From positions 1 to 23,279 of the forward strand of contig JAQTNV010000056.1 of the NCBI GenBank assembly GCA_028713675.1: a DNA stretch of 23,279 bases, read 5' to 3'. Source of the DNA: a bacterium. Its GTDB lineage: Bacteria > Desulfobacterota > JAPLJL01. The translations under genes and the position numbers were made by a program. Shown here one piece after another: positions 14,836-22,509 of the stretch. Below the pieces are notes generated by a model. It ran no database searches, was not told where the DNA came from, and saw nothing but the letters and a program-made list of their open reading frames with translations. Each line of letters starts with the position of its first letter. The stretch's first letter is position 1.

Positions 14836-17170
14836 AAAACTCTGCTTCTATGCCCAGGAACGGGAGAATCGGGATCCAGTAAAACTCGGCGTGGTAGGAA
14901 TAATCACCGGTGTACGCCATTCCCACCACGTTCTTGTGCATGTAAACATTCTGCACTTCCAGGTATGCCCCCATCTTCCAGGTCTGGTAGACAAATTGCC
15001 TTTCCACCCGGACATCCAGGCGCTGGTAATCCGGATACGTGGCGGAATAGAGCGCCCCATCCTGGACGGGAACGAAACGGTCGCTGTCCGCGTCGAACCA
15101 ACCCGCCTTCAGGGGGGTGTAATGCATACCGCTCTGGTATCTCCACTGCGTCCCCAGGTTCCATTTCGACGTCAGCTGGTAATTCAGGACCAGGGCGACG
15201 GAGTGGGGCTGTTCATAAAGGGACGGAACCCAATCAGCCTGCCCCGGCCACTTGCGCTTGGACCAGCAGAAGGAATACGTCAGCCAGCCGAAAAAGCGGC
15301 GGGAAAGCCGATGCCGGAGGAAAAAATCCAGACCCGTGGCGTAACCTTTCCCCTGGTTGTTGAAGATTTCCCCGGAGACCTGCGATTCGGCCACCAGGTT
15401 CAGGTAATCCTTGTAGTAACCCTGGACATCCACCGAAAAATTCCGCCCCAGATCTTTTTCCATTCCCAGGACGTAATGAACAACCCGGATTGAGTCGATG
15501 CCGGGGTTGCCCACCGGAGGCAGGAAATAGGCCGGCGAGGGGGTCTGGTAATAAATCCCGGAAGCGCCCTTCAGCTTGAGGTCGGGGAGAAGCGCGTAGA
15601 TGAAACGGAACCGGGGGGAGAAATTGCTCCACTCACCCAGAATCTGGAGAAAATCCCACCGGCCCCCGGGAATCAGCTTGAGTTTCCCCAGGGTGATTTC
15701 GTCTTCCAGCCAGACCCCGCCGGCGCCGGTCTGGTCCTGAAGATCGAGGGCCAGCCGCTGGGTATATTTCAGGTTGCGGTGAACCGCGGTCTGCTCGGTC
15801 GGGACCTGGATGAATTTGCCCTTGATCCCGTAATTTACATATTGAAACTCGGCGCCCACCCGGAGGCGGTTTTTCCGGACCGGGTCCCACTCGAGATACC
15901 CTTTCAGCCCCGGGGTCCGCAAATCGTAATCAATGTAAAGATCATTACCCAGATCAATATGGGACCAGTCGATGCTGTTGTACGCGGCCAGCCGGAGCGA
16001 AAGCCCGGGGGCAAGCAGGGAGTGCAGGTTGACGGTCTGGGTATGGAAATACATGTCCATATTGATTCCCTGCGCGGAGATGCTGTCTTCGTCCTCCTCC
16101 CCGTCCCGGTGGATGATCAGGGTATCGGAGGAACCGTAGGCCATGAAGCTCAGCTGGTTTTTCTCGTTGAAATCCCAGGTACCCTTGGCCTGGTAATCCC
16201 AGAAGCGGGGGTAGACCGTCGTCCCCCCGCTGCCGAGCGGAAACAAATCAATGTAGCTCCTGCGCCCGGAAAGAAAAAACGAGCCCTTATTCCCGACGGG
16301 CCCTTCCACTTGGCCGTTGGCCAGGAGCAGGTTGACGTTCACCTTCCCGCCCAGGCGGTCCTTCCTTCCGTCCCGGGTGGTAATGTCGATGACCCCGCCC
16401 CCGGCGAAACTGTTCTGGGGCCCGAAGCCCCCGCTGTAAAACCGGATGTCCTGGATCAGGTCGGGGTTGATGGTCGAGTACCAGCCCCCGAAATGGAAAA
16501 GGTTGGCGATCGGGGCCAGGTCCATCAGGAAAAGGTTTTCATCCGGGCCGCCGCCCCGGACGAAAAGCGCGCCCGAGACATCGATGCCCCCGGTGGTCAC
16601 CCCGGGCAGGGACTGGACCGAGCGGATGATATCCCCGGAGGTGCCGGCCACTTTCCTCGCCTCGACCTGCTGTAAAACCTGCTCGCTGACCTCATGTTCC
16701 CTTTTGGATTCCACCACCACCTCCATCAGGGAATAGAAACTCTTTTCCAGGTAGACCGTGAGGGTCTTTTCCTCCCCCGGCCCGAGGCTGACGGTCACCG
16801 GCTCCGGTTTCCCGAAATCCACCATCACCGCGGTCAGCCGATATTCTCCGGGAGGAACCGGCAGGGAAAAATTACCTTTTTTGTCGGTCTGGGCGTAATT
16901 TTCCGTAGGAAACAAGACGACGCTCACTCCCTCCAGCGGCCGCCGGCTCCCCTTTTCCAGGACCCTCCCCCTGATTACTCCGCCCGGAATCGCTTCGGTG
17001 GCGGGAGCCGCATATCCGGGGATGATCTGGGAGGTGGCGGGACCCGCGTAACCGGGACCCGCGGGGGAAGTGGCGGGGACGGGAAAGGTCTCCGCCCGGA
17101 GAGGAGGGCCGGCCAGGAACAGACCGAGAGTCCCGAACATAATCAGAATTCTGATATTTACAACACGCAT
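14834..17170 (-). CDS. TonB-dependent outer-membrane receptor with carboxypeptidase-regulatory-like domain
   Basis: 778 aa. The signal peptide (about 1-26) is followed by a Pro/Ala/Gly-rich linker with a repeated PGYAxPAT motif (about 30-60), then a CarboxypepD_reg-like beta-sandwich (GVIRGRVLEKGSRRPLEGV, blocks IRGRV and RPLEGVSVVL; about 62-145). The TonB plug comes next (about 165-275: SVQSLPGVTTGG, FVRGGGPDENLFLMD, FYSGGFGPQNSFAGGGVIDI, cited by these landmarks). The 22-strand barrel ends in a terminal Phe (IEAEF), as outer-membrane insertion requires. This SusC-like/CirA-like architecture takes up large substrates with TonB energy; the ligand is unknown. The Shine-Dalgarno is weak. No tonB-exbBD genes are in the window. 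The gene precedes the Ig-like lipoprotein gene on the same strand. Confidence 0.93.
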   Translation of the reverse strand: MRVVNIRILIMFGTLGLFLAGPPLRAETFPVPATSPAGPGYAGPATSQIIPGYAAPATEAIPGGVIRGRVLEKGSRRPLEGVSVVLFPTENYAQTDKKGNFSLPVPPGEYRLTAVMVDFGKPEPVTVSLGPGEEKTLTVYLEKSFYSLMEVVVESKREHEVSEQVLQQVEARKVAGTSGDIIRSVQSLPGVTTGGIDVSGALFVRGGGPDENLFLMDLAPIANLFHFGGWYSTINPDLIQDIRFYSGGFGPQNSFAGGGVIDITTRDGRKDRLGGKVNVNLLLANGQVEGPVGNKGSFFLSGRRSYIDLFPLGSGGTTVYPRFWDYQAKGTWDFNEKNQLSFMAYGSSDTLIIHRDGEEDEDSISAQGINMDMYFHTQTVNLHSLLAPGLSLRLAAYNSIDWSHIDLGNDLYIDYDLRTPGLKGYLEWDPVRKNRLRVGAEFQYVNYGIKGKFIQVPTEQTAVHRNLKYTQRLALDLQDQTGAGGVWLEDEITLGKLKLIPGGRWDFLQILGEWSNFSPRFRFIYALLPDLKLKGASGIYYQTPSPAYFLPPVGNPGIDSIRVVHYVLGMEKDLGRNFSVDVQGYYKDYLNLVAESQVSGEIFNNQGKGYATGLDFFLRHRLSRRFFGWLTYSFCWSKRKWPGQADWVPSLYEQPHSVALVLNYQLTSKWNLGTQWRYQSGMHYTPLKAGWFDADSDRFVPVQDGALYSATYPDYQRLDVRVERQFVYQTWKMGAYLEVQNVYMHKNVVGMAYTGDYSYHAEFYWIPILPFLGIEAEF

Positions 17171-17230
17171 ATTTTCGACAGGATTAATTCAAAAACAGGT
17201 TCATCTTAATTAAAATATTTCCCCCTCTCC

Positions 17231-17259
17231 CCTTCCCTCTCCCCTCGAGGGAGAGGGGG
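17231..17259. repeat. C/G-tract palindrome upstream of the TonB receptor
   Basis: A purine/pyrimidine-skewed block (17221-17272) is centred on the palindrome ccctcgaggg (17242-17251). With one bulged base the stem extends by tctccc/ggagag and two G-T pairs. It could stop transcripts coming from the esterase gene or be another dispersed palindrome; there is no T run on either strand. The rest of the 286-bp gap 17171-17456 shows only the heptad tract. Confidence 0.45.
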
Positions 17260-17407
17260 AGGGTGAGGGGGAATTTCCTAATTTTGACAGATATAAGACA
17301 GATTTAATTATAACACCGGGGGAAAATCGGGAAGGGAAGCCGGAAAGCTATAAATGACTAATGACTATTTTCTAATCAAATCGCAATGACCAAATTCCAA
17401 AATTAAA

Positions 17408-17442
17408 ACTCGAAACCCGAAACTCGAAACCAGAGACCAGAA
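17408..17442. repeat. Heptad tract (actcgaa type) after the first esterase gene
   Basis: Five in-phase 7-mers: actcgaa, acccgaa, actcgaa, accagag, accagaa. It begins 14 bases past the esterase stop at 17457 and is in direct orientation with the tract at 18704-18738. Confidence 0.75.
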
Positions 17443-17456
17443 CGGTTCTGAAAAAA

Positions 17457-18626
17457 TTATTTCGCGATTTCGTTGTTCCAGTGCGATTCGTCGTAGAGCA
17501 TCCTCCGGATCCATTCCGCGGCCGAAACCCCGTTCAGGATGGTGGTATGCATCCCGCCGATCGAAGCCACTTCCTCGACCGGAAAGTTTCCGATATCGAT
17601 ATCCCCGAGGAAAACGCTGATGCCCCCGGCCAGGGTGGTGTGCATTTCTCCATTGATAAGAAACAGCTTGTAGCGGTCCGGGAATCTGCCGTTCAGGTAA
17701 CCGGTTTCCTTCTTGAGCTCCCTTTCATACTGTTCCCCGCCGACTCCCAGGAAAAAATCGGCCATGATCCTGTCCCGGTAGGAACTGAAGACCCCGATCT
17801 TGAGCCGGTGATCCCGCTCCAGGGCCCATTCCACCAGCCGGGTCAGGTGCCCGTTGGCGAGACAGTCCGGGCAGGACTTCGGGACGAGGCGAGTGGTGTT
17901 GAACTGCTCGAACAAGTCCGTCGCGAACCCGGGGTCGTCGGACTTGATGATCCCGGGAGCGGAGTCTTGAAAGATGAAAATCGGGATGTCCGGATACATG
18001 GTTCGCAGCATGGGCCCCGCCACGATTGACCCCATACTCCCGGCGCTCGAGCCGGCCAGGAAGATCCGTTTCGGGTTGGGAAAGTTCTGTTTGGTTACCT
18101 CCAGGGCGGCGGTCAGGTTTCGGAGCCCGTGATGGTAGCGGTCGATCTTCCCGTCCCCGTCATCGTCATATTCCGCATCCCCGGCGAGAAGAGAGCCGTC
18201 GCAGTAAGGAACAGACGTCATGTTCCAGTTCCTCACCGGGTTGGTCACGTCTTCCGGATTTAAAATCTGCACGGACGGCCATCCCGGATGGGCCTGGGTA
18301 ATGGCCATGCAGTATTCATCCCAGCAGGCCCCTCCCCCGTTGAGATAAACCAAAAGCCCGTCCGAACCAGTTTTCCGGATGGAGGAGTAGAAGGTCCCTC
18401 CGCGCAGGCACTTGGGGCCGCTGGCCGGGTCGAAGGTATAGGACGTTACCCCGTCCACGGTGCTCACGTCCGCAACCCTCGCCGCCCCTTCGTATTGTGT
18501 CATCCCCTGGTCAACCAGCTCCTGGAATGGGTTCCCGGAAGAGGAACCGCAGGCGTTCATTAGCAGAATGACCGGCACCAGAGCCGCCGCGAGGCAAAAA
18601 CCAGTAAATGGCATTTTCTTACTCAT
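17457..18626 (-). CDS. Pectinacetylesterase/Notum-like lipoprotein, copy A
   Basis: 389 aa from ATG 18626, which has GTGGGGA eight bases upstream; a further ATG at 18647 lacks a ribosome site. The N-terminus is a signal ending at Cys26 (LLMNAC), an imperfect lipobox. Family motifs of the PAE/Notum carboxylesterases: GGGACW (98-102), VPYCDGSLLAGD (139-150), nucleophile elbow GSSAG (Ser194). Aligning the two copies by eye leaves D285 (SSYRD) and H329 (GEMHTT) as the conserved acid and base; the second HTT at 360 is Tyr in copy B. Between the CDG motif and the elbow lies DDDGDGKID (154-162), an EF-hand-like D-x-D-x-D-G-x-I-D calcium loop. Likely a secreted deacetylase/deacylase of glycans or lipids. 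A tandem paralogue lies 114 bp upstream. Confidence 0.87.
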   Translation of the reverse strand: MSKKMPFTGFCLAAALVPVILLMNACGSSSGNPFQELVDQGMTQYEGAARVADVSTVDGVTSYTFDPASGPKCLRGGTFYSSIRKTGSDGLLVYLNGGGACWDEYCMAITQAHPGWPSVQILNPEDVTNPVRNWNMTSVPYCDGSLLAGDAEYDDDGDGKIDRYHHGLRNLTAALEVTKQNFPNPKRIFLAGSSAGSMGSIVAGPMLRTMYPDIPIFIFQDSAPGIIKSDDPGFATDLFEQFNTTRLVPKSCPDCLANGHLTRLVEWALERDHRLKIGVFSSYRDRIMADFFLGVGGEQYERELKKETGYLNGRFPDRYKLFLINGEMHTTLAGGISVFLGDIDIGNFPVEEVASIGGMHTTILNGVSAAEWIRRMLYDESHWNNEIAK

Positions 18627-18703
18627 GGTTTTTTCCCCACTAATCATGCTCTTGTGATTTCCTAAATTTTCGGAATCGTCTTCTTTTTACAGATCATATC
18701 CCA

Positions 18704-18738
18704 ACTTGAAACCCGAAACCTGAAACTCGAAACTATTT
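18704..18738. repeat. Heptad tract (acctgaa type) after the second esterase gene
   Basis: Five in-phase 7-mers: acttgaa, acccgaa, acctgaa, actcgaa, actattt, ending 2 bases from the stop codon at 18741. Its twin follows the other esterase copy, so tract and gene were probably duplicated together. Confidence 0.75.
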
Positions 18739-18740
18739 TT

Positions 18741-19904
18741 TTATCGTGCGGTTTCGTTGACCCAGCCGGGATCGTCCGCCAGCATCATCCGGATCCAGTC
18801 GGCAATCGTCACCCCGTTGAGGACGGTGGTATACATCCCCGCGAGTTCGATGCCGGTGTCGGAATCGGTCGATGAGCTCTCCACCATGTTGGCGGGGATA
18901 ACCGCGTCCCCGATCAGGGTGGTGTGCTTCTCCCCTTCCGTCAGGAAAATTTTAAAGCGGTCGGGATACTTGCCGCTCAGGTAACTGGTTTCCTGGATCA
19001 GCTGCTCCCCGAATTCCTGGGCCCCGATCCCCAGAAACAACTTGGCGTAGACCTTGTCTGCGTAGGAACTGTGAAGCCCGAGTTTCAGGTTTGGGTCATG
19101 CTCGAGCCCATACCCGATCAGGCGGGTCAGATGACCATTGGCGATGCAATCCTTACAGGACTTGGGAATGAAACGCATGATGTTGAAATCATTCAGGAGA
19201 TCGATCAGGAACTGGGGATCGTGGGTTTTGACGATCCCGGGGCCGGAGTCGCTGAAAACATAAAGGGGAACATCCGGGTAATAAATCCTGACCAGGGGGG
19301 TGGCCAGGATCGTTCCGAATCCCCCCGCGCTGGACCCGGCGAGGAAAACCCGGCGCGGATTGGGGAAATACTGCTTGGCGATGTCCAGGGCCGCGGTCAG
19401 GTTGCGGATCCCGTGCTGGGGCCGGTCAATGACCCCGTCGCCGTTGTCGTCATTGTCGGAGTCCCCCGAGAAGAGGGAGCCGTCGCAGCTCGGGATCTGG
19501 ACCACGTTCATGTCCCGAACCGGGTTGCTGGGATCCTCAAAATTGGTGATATTCACGGGCACAATCCCGATAAAGGACCCGGAAAGGGCGAAGCAGAAAT
19601 CCTTCCAGCAGGCCCCGCCTCCGGTCAGGTAAAGAAACAGATCGTCGGAGCCGATATCCCGGATGGAGGTGATGAAATTGCTTTTCTGCAGGCAGATGGG
19701 GCCGCTGGCCGGATCGAAGGAAAAGGTGGTCACGTTCTCGAACGTGCTTTTCTCCGCCACCCTGGCCACGCCCCGGTACTGGGCCAGGCCCTGGTCCTCG
19801 AGCTCGGCAAAGGGGCCGGAGGCCCCTCCCGAGCACCCGCCGGAAAGGAAAACCGCCGCCAGGATGGCGACCGAGAACAAAAACGCTCCTCGAGTCTTTT
19901 TCAT
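18741..19904 (-). CDS. Pectinacetylesterase/Notum-like lipoprotein, copy B
   Basis: 387 aa from ATG 19904, chosen because GGGGGGAG lies 5 bases upstream and a signal peptide starts there. The frame is open to 20039 but that extension overlaps the selenoprotein gene. The signal ends in LSGGC (Cys24). Motifs match copy A: TGGGACW, IPSCDGSLFSGD, elbow GSSAG (Ser192), SSYAD, GEKHTT. The calcium-type loop is also kept, as DDNGDGVID (152-160). By eye about half the residues are identical to copy A, so the duplication is old enough for functional divergence. The pair lies in tandem on one strand with no other gene between. Confidence 0.87.
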   Translation of the reverse strand: MKKTRGAFLFSVAILAAVFLSGGCSGGASGPFAELEDQGLAQYRGVARVAEKSTFENVTTFSFDPASGPICLQKSNFITSIRDIGSDDLFLYLTGGGACWKDFCFALSGSFIGIVPVNITNFEDPSNPVRDMNVVQIPSCDGSLFSGDSDNDDNGDGVIDRPQHGIRNLTAALDIAKQYFPNPRRVFLAGSSAGGFGTILATPLVRIYYPDVPLYVFSDSGPGIVKTHDPQFLIDLLNDFNIMRFIPKSCKDCIANGHLTRLIGYGLEHDPNLKLGLHSSYADKVYAKLFLGIGAQEFGEQLIQETSYLSGKYPDRFKIFLTEGEKHTTLIGDAVIPANMVESSSTDSDTGIELAGMYTTVLNGVTIADWIRMMLADDPGWVNETAR

Positions 19905-19977
19905 GTTTTCTCCCCCCGGGGTAACTGTTCCGCTCCCGACTACACGATTTTCCTTCCCCATCCAATTATACCGGAGA

Positions 19978-20232
19978 TCAAACCAGCTTGCGGATCTCAT
20001 CCAAAACCTCGCCGGCTTCCGGAAATCGGCCCTTTTCATGCTTGTCGAAAACCAATTTCCCGTTCACTGTCACTTCGAAAACACCGCCGCGGCCTTTCTT
20101 CAGGCTCGCCTTCGTCCCGAATTCCTTTTCGATCGCGGCCGCCAGACTGGCGGCCTGCGGCAGATAATTTCACTCCCCGCAATAGGTGATCTGGACGCTC
20201 ACGGGGTTTTTGGTTTTGCTGGCATTATTCAT
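19978..20232 (-). CDS. SelW/Rdx-family selenoprotein (in-frame UGA = Sec21)
   Basis: I translated this by hand: 84 residues if the TGA at 20172-20170 is read as selenocysteine, with ATG at 20232 (GGGAAAAA just upstream) and a final TGA at 19978. The N-terminus reads VSVQITYCGEU, the C-x-x-U redox motif of SelW/SelT/SelH thioredoxin-like (Rdx) proteins. The rest keeps the family pattern: LAAAIEKEFG, GGVFEVTVNGKLVFDK and GRFPEAGEVL. Codons after the TGA continue this conserved sequence, so the TGA is not the end of the gene. A SECIS-type hairpin follows at 20137-20155. Rdx proteins are small cytosolic thiol/selenol oxidoreductases of uncertain partner. A Cys form (C-x-x-C) is the common bacterial alternative. 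Standard gene calling would miss it or give two fragments. Confidence 0.9.
20137..20155 (-). promoter_or_regulatory. Bacterial SECIS-like hairpin in the selW-like gene
   Basis: Minus strand: a perfect 7-bp stem GGCCGCC-AGTCT-GGCGGCC starting 15 bases after the UGA, so the loop falls at +22 to +26. Bacterial SECIS elements place a short loop with a conserved G about 16-37 bases after the UGA; this loop carries G and U at +23/+24. It would bind SelB to recode UGA. Confidence 0.7.
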
Positions 20233-20279
20233 GGTTTTTCCCTGGCTTTGTAGTATTCCGATTCATTTATCCCGACAAA

Positions 20280-20348
20280 GGAGGGACGTGCCCCGTCACT
20301 TGGCGGGATCGGCGCTTTCTAAAATCGCCCGATAAATCGGGCAACTAC
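20280..20348. repeat. Pair of REP-like elements facing each other
   Basis: Minus strand: GTAG-TT then the palindrome GCCCGAT-TT-ATCGGGC (20327-20348). Plus strand: GGAG at 20280-20283 followed by a short GACG/CGTC stem (20285-20297). Two heads pointing inwards form a BIME-like unit. It fills the gap between the selenoprotein gene and the acyl-CoA dehydrogenase stop. Confidence 0.6.
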
Positions 20349-20361
20349 CATTTATTTAATA

Positions 20362-21498
20362 TTACGTTTCTTTCAGGGTCTCCCGGGCGATCACCATTTT
20401 CTGGACCTCGCTGGTCCCCTCATAAATGGTGGTCACCCGCGCGTCCCGGTAAATCCGTTCAATCGGAAACTCCCGGGTGTAGCCGTATCCGCCGTGGATC
20501 TGGAGGGCCTGATAGGCCGACCGGATCAGGGTTTCCGAAGCGAAAAGCTTGGCCATGGAGGCCTCCCGGGCAAAGGGCTCGCCCCGCTGCTTGAGGGCCG
20601 CCGCGGAGAGGGTCAGGAGCCGGGCGGATTCCAGGCCGGTGGCGATTTCCGCGATCATCCACTGGATGGCCTGGTGGCCCGAGAGCGGCCGCTTGAACTG
20701 GCGTCTTTCCTGGGCGTATTTCGCGGCCTCGTCCAGGCAAGCCTGGAGCAGGCCGGTGGCCTGGGCGGCAATGCCGATCCGCCCGGAGTAGAGGGAGTTG
20801 GTGACCGCCCGCAGGCCGTCCCCCTCGCCGCCGATCCGGTTCGCCTCCGGGACCTCGCAGTCCTCGAGCAGGATCTCCACGGTATTGCTGGCCCGGAGCC
20901 CCATCTTGTGGATCTCCCGGCCCACCTTGAACCCGGGAAAATTCTTTTCCACCGCGAAGGCGGTCAGGCCCCGGGCCCCTTCCGCGGTCCGGGCCAGGAC
21001 GATGGTCTGCCCCGCGTAGGCGCCGTTGGTAATAAAAACCTTTGTGCCCCGGAGGAGGTAGCGCCCCCCCTTCTTCTCCGCCCGGCAGGCGATCTCGGTC
21101 AGGTTGCTCCCCGCCTCGGGCTCGGTCAGGGCGAAGGCGCCCAGGATTTTTCCCGAGGCCACCGGGGCGAGCAGGCGCTTTTTCTGCTCTTCCGTGCCGA
21201 AAGCCAGGAGGGGCTCGCAGGAAAGGTTGGTCACGCACATGGTCACGGCCGTGGAGGCGCAGGCCCGGGCGATTTCCATCACCGCCAGGGCGTAGGCCAC
21301 CGGTCCCACCCCCGATCCCCCGAAGGCCGGGGGCACCATCATCCCGCAGAGCCCGAGCTGGGCCATCTTGGCTACCAGCTCCCGGGGGAATTCGCCGCGC
21401 TCGTCCCGGGCGGCCGCGCCGGGCGCCACCTCCCGGGCCGCGAACTGCGCGACCATCATCTGGATCATCTTTTCTTCTTCGGAAATGGGAAAATACAT
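20362..21498 (-). CDS. Acyl-CoA dehydrogenase
   Basis: 378 aa, typical family length. Both family signatures are present: FALTEPEAGSNLTEI (FAD/substrate region) and the C-terminal QIHGGYGYTREFPIERIYRDARV block, cited by GGYGYTREFP and RIYRDARV. The catalytic base is Glu360 in IYEGTSEVQ, the position used by short/medium/butyryl-CoA enzymes. ALAVMEIARACASTAVTMCV and GLRASNTVEILLEDCEVP (block LRASNT) agree. It oxidises an acyl-CoA to the enoyl-CoA on FAD, passing electrons to ETF; chain length cannot be read. AGGA lies 9 bases before the ATG. No other beta-oxidation gene is in the window, so it stands alone between REP-like DNA and the XRE-cupin gene. Confidence 0.95.
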   Translation of the reverse strand: MYFPISEEEKMIQMMVAQFAAREVAPGAAARDERGEFPRELVAKMAQLGLCGMMVPPAFGGSGVGPVAYALAVMEIARACASTAVTMCVTNLSCEPLLAFGTEEQKKRLLAPVASGKILGAFALTEPEAGSNLTEIACRAEKKGGRYLLRGTKVFITNGAYAGQTIVLARTAEGARGLTAFAVEKNFPGFKVGREIHKMGLRASNTVEILLEDCEVPEANRIGGEGDGLRAVTNSLYSGRIGIAAQATGLLQACLDEAAKYAQERRQFKRPLSGHQAIQWMIAEIATGLESARLLTLSAAALKQRGEPFAREASMAKLFASETLIRSAYQALQIHGGYGYTREFPIERIYRDARVTTIYEGTSEVQKMVIARETLKET

Positions 21499-21683
21499 AG
21501 TTAATGTCCTAGGTTAAAAATGATGAATTTTAATTATCGGCTAACGTTATTCGGTTGGGCCGCTCGTTTCGGTTGGGTCCTACGGTTACAGTTTTGATTA
21601 AACCGCAGGACGTTAATCGGAAAACGACACCAGCCGCGCAACCGCAACCGATTAACCGGTTTTGTGTTGAACCCGTTTTCATT

Positions 21684-22235
21684 TCAGGGCGCGTAGACCA
21701 CGATCAAAAGGTCGGTTGGTTCCTTCCCGGGATTCTTGAGGATATGCTTCTCGCTGGAATCAAAACGAACAGTCTCGCCCGGGGCCAGGCGGTGATGCTT
21801 TTTTCCCACCTGGAGCTGGAGCCGGCCGCTGACCACGTAAATAAACTCCTCCCCTTCATGCCGGTAAACGACTTTCTTGTGCGTGCTCTCCGGTTCGATC
21901 GTGACCCGGAAAGCCATCAGGTGGCTTCCCGCCTCAAAGGTGGTCAGGGTTTTATAGGCGTAATCCCGGGTCCGGACCTCATGGTCCTTCTGCCGCCGGG
22001 CGGGCTGGGAGGCCGGCAGGTCCTTCTCCATAAAGGAAGACGGCTCCACCGACAGGGTCCGCGACAGCCTGATGATCTCGCCCACGTGGGGTAGAAACTC
22101 ATCCTCCTCCAGACTCCGGAGATACGAGGGTTTCAGGTCGGTCCGCTCGCCCAGCTCTTCCAGGCTTAAGCCCTCTTTCTCCCGCAGCTTTTTCAGCTTG
22201 GCCCCGAAACTTTCCGCCGGTTCTTTTTTACCCAT
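21684..22235 (-). CDS. XRE-family HTH regulator with C-terminal cupin
   Basis: 183 aa. Residues about 9-65 are an XRE/HTH_3 helix-turn-helix (LKKLREKEGLSLEELGERT, then SYLRSLEEDEFLPHVGEIIRLSRTL, cited by LREKEGLSLEEL and PSYLRSLE). Residues about 110-180 are a cupin_2 barrel (HEGEEFIYVVSGRLQLQVG, block EGEEFIYVVSG; LAPGETVRFDS; EKHILKNPG). Regulators of this kind sense a small metabolite through the cupin and control nearby catabolic or biosynthetic genes. The next gene on the strand is the acyl-CoA dehydrogenase, 185 bp away, a possible target. GGGGGAG lies 4 bases before the ATG. The 21499-21683 gap contains related short words (cggttgg, ccgcaac) but only a weak 7-bp phase. Confidence 0.93.
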   Translation of the reverse strand: MGKKEPAESFGAKLKKLREKEGLSLEELGERTDLKPSYLRSLEEDEFLPHVGEIIRLSRTLSVEPSSFMEKDLPASQPARRQKDHEVRTRDYAYKTLTTFEAGSHLMAFRVTIEPESTHKKVVYRHEGEEFIYVVSGRLQLQVGKKHHRLAPGETVRFDSSEKHILKNPGKEPTDLLIVVYAP

Positions 22236-22267
22236 TTTTCTCCCCCTCGATTATCCCCCAGCCTTCA

Positions 22268-22495
22268 TTAAATTTCTATCGGACATTGTTGTGTTATTAA
22301 TTTCATGCAGCATCTTTTCTTTTTTGGGAGGAAGGTTTCGCTCCCCTCACAATAGCTGCCGAACCGTTTGCCAGTCAGGCTGACCCGCAGGGTCAAGCCA
22401 GTACCGATATATACTTTCTCCTTGAGTTTATCGAGATCGGATTTCCGAAGAGTTCGTGTCGCGAGAACCTTCCCCCCGGGCTTCTGAAAACCCAA
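22268..22495 (-). CDS. Doubtful small ORF, 75 aa, possible remnant
   Basis: The only start that gives full length is a TTG at 22495 without a Shine-Dalgarno. The product is basic and soluble (LRKSDLDKLKEKVYIG, LTGKRFGSYCEG, four Cys). The phrasing looks protein-like rather than random, with a Lys/Leu helix followed by a beta-type strand, but I recognise no family. It may be a short real gene, the tail of a decayed gene, or chance. It is the only candidate in the 346-bp gap 22236-22581 besides the heptad tract. Confidence 0.3.
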   Translation of the reverse strand: MGFQKPGGKVLATRTLRKSDLDKLKEKVYIGTGLTLRVSLTGKRFGSYCEGSETFLPKKKRCCMKLITQQCPIEI

Positions 22496-22509
22496 TAAAA
22501 ATAAATAAG

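Noticed and set aside
17284-17314. Plus-strand TTGACA ... TATAAC promoter
   Set aside because: Spacing is 19 bp and no plus-strand gene follows for several kilobases.
19905-20039. 45-codon N-terminal extension of esterase copy B
   Set aside because: It overlaps the selenoprotein gene in another frame and lacks a ribosome site, while the 19904 start has a strong one and begins the signal peptide.
20170-20172. TGA as a true stop making the selW-like gene a pseudogene
   Set aside because: Family conservation continues in frame after the TGA, the TGA sits exactly at the redox residue, and a SECIS-type stem follows.
18924-20189. Plus-strand ORF of 421 codons opposite esterase B and the selenoprotein gene
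   Set aside because: Shadow ORF; the minus strand shows conserved esterase and Rdx motifs over the same bases.
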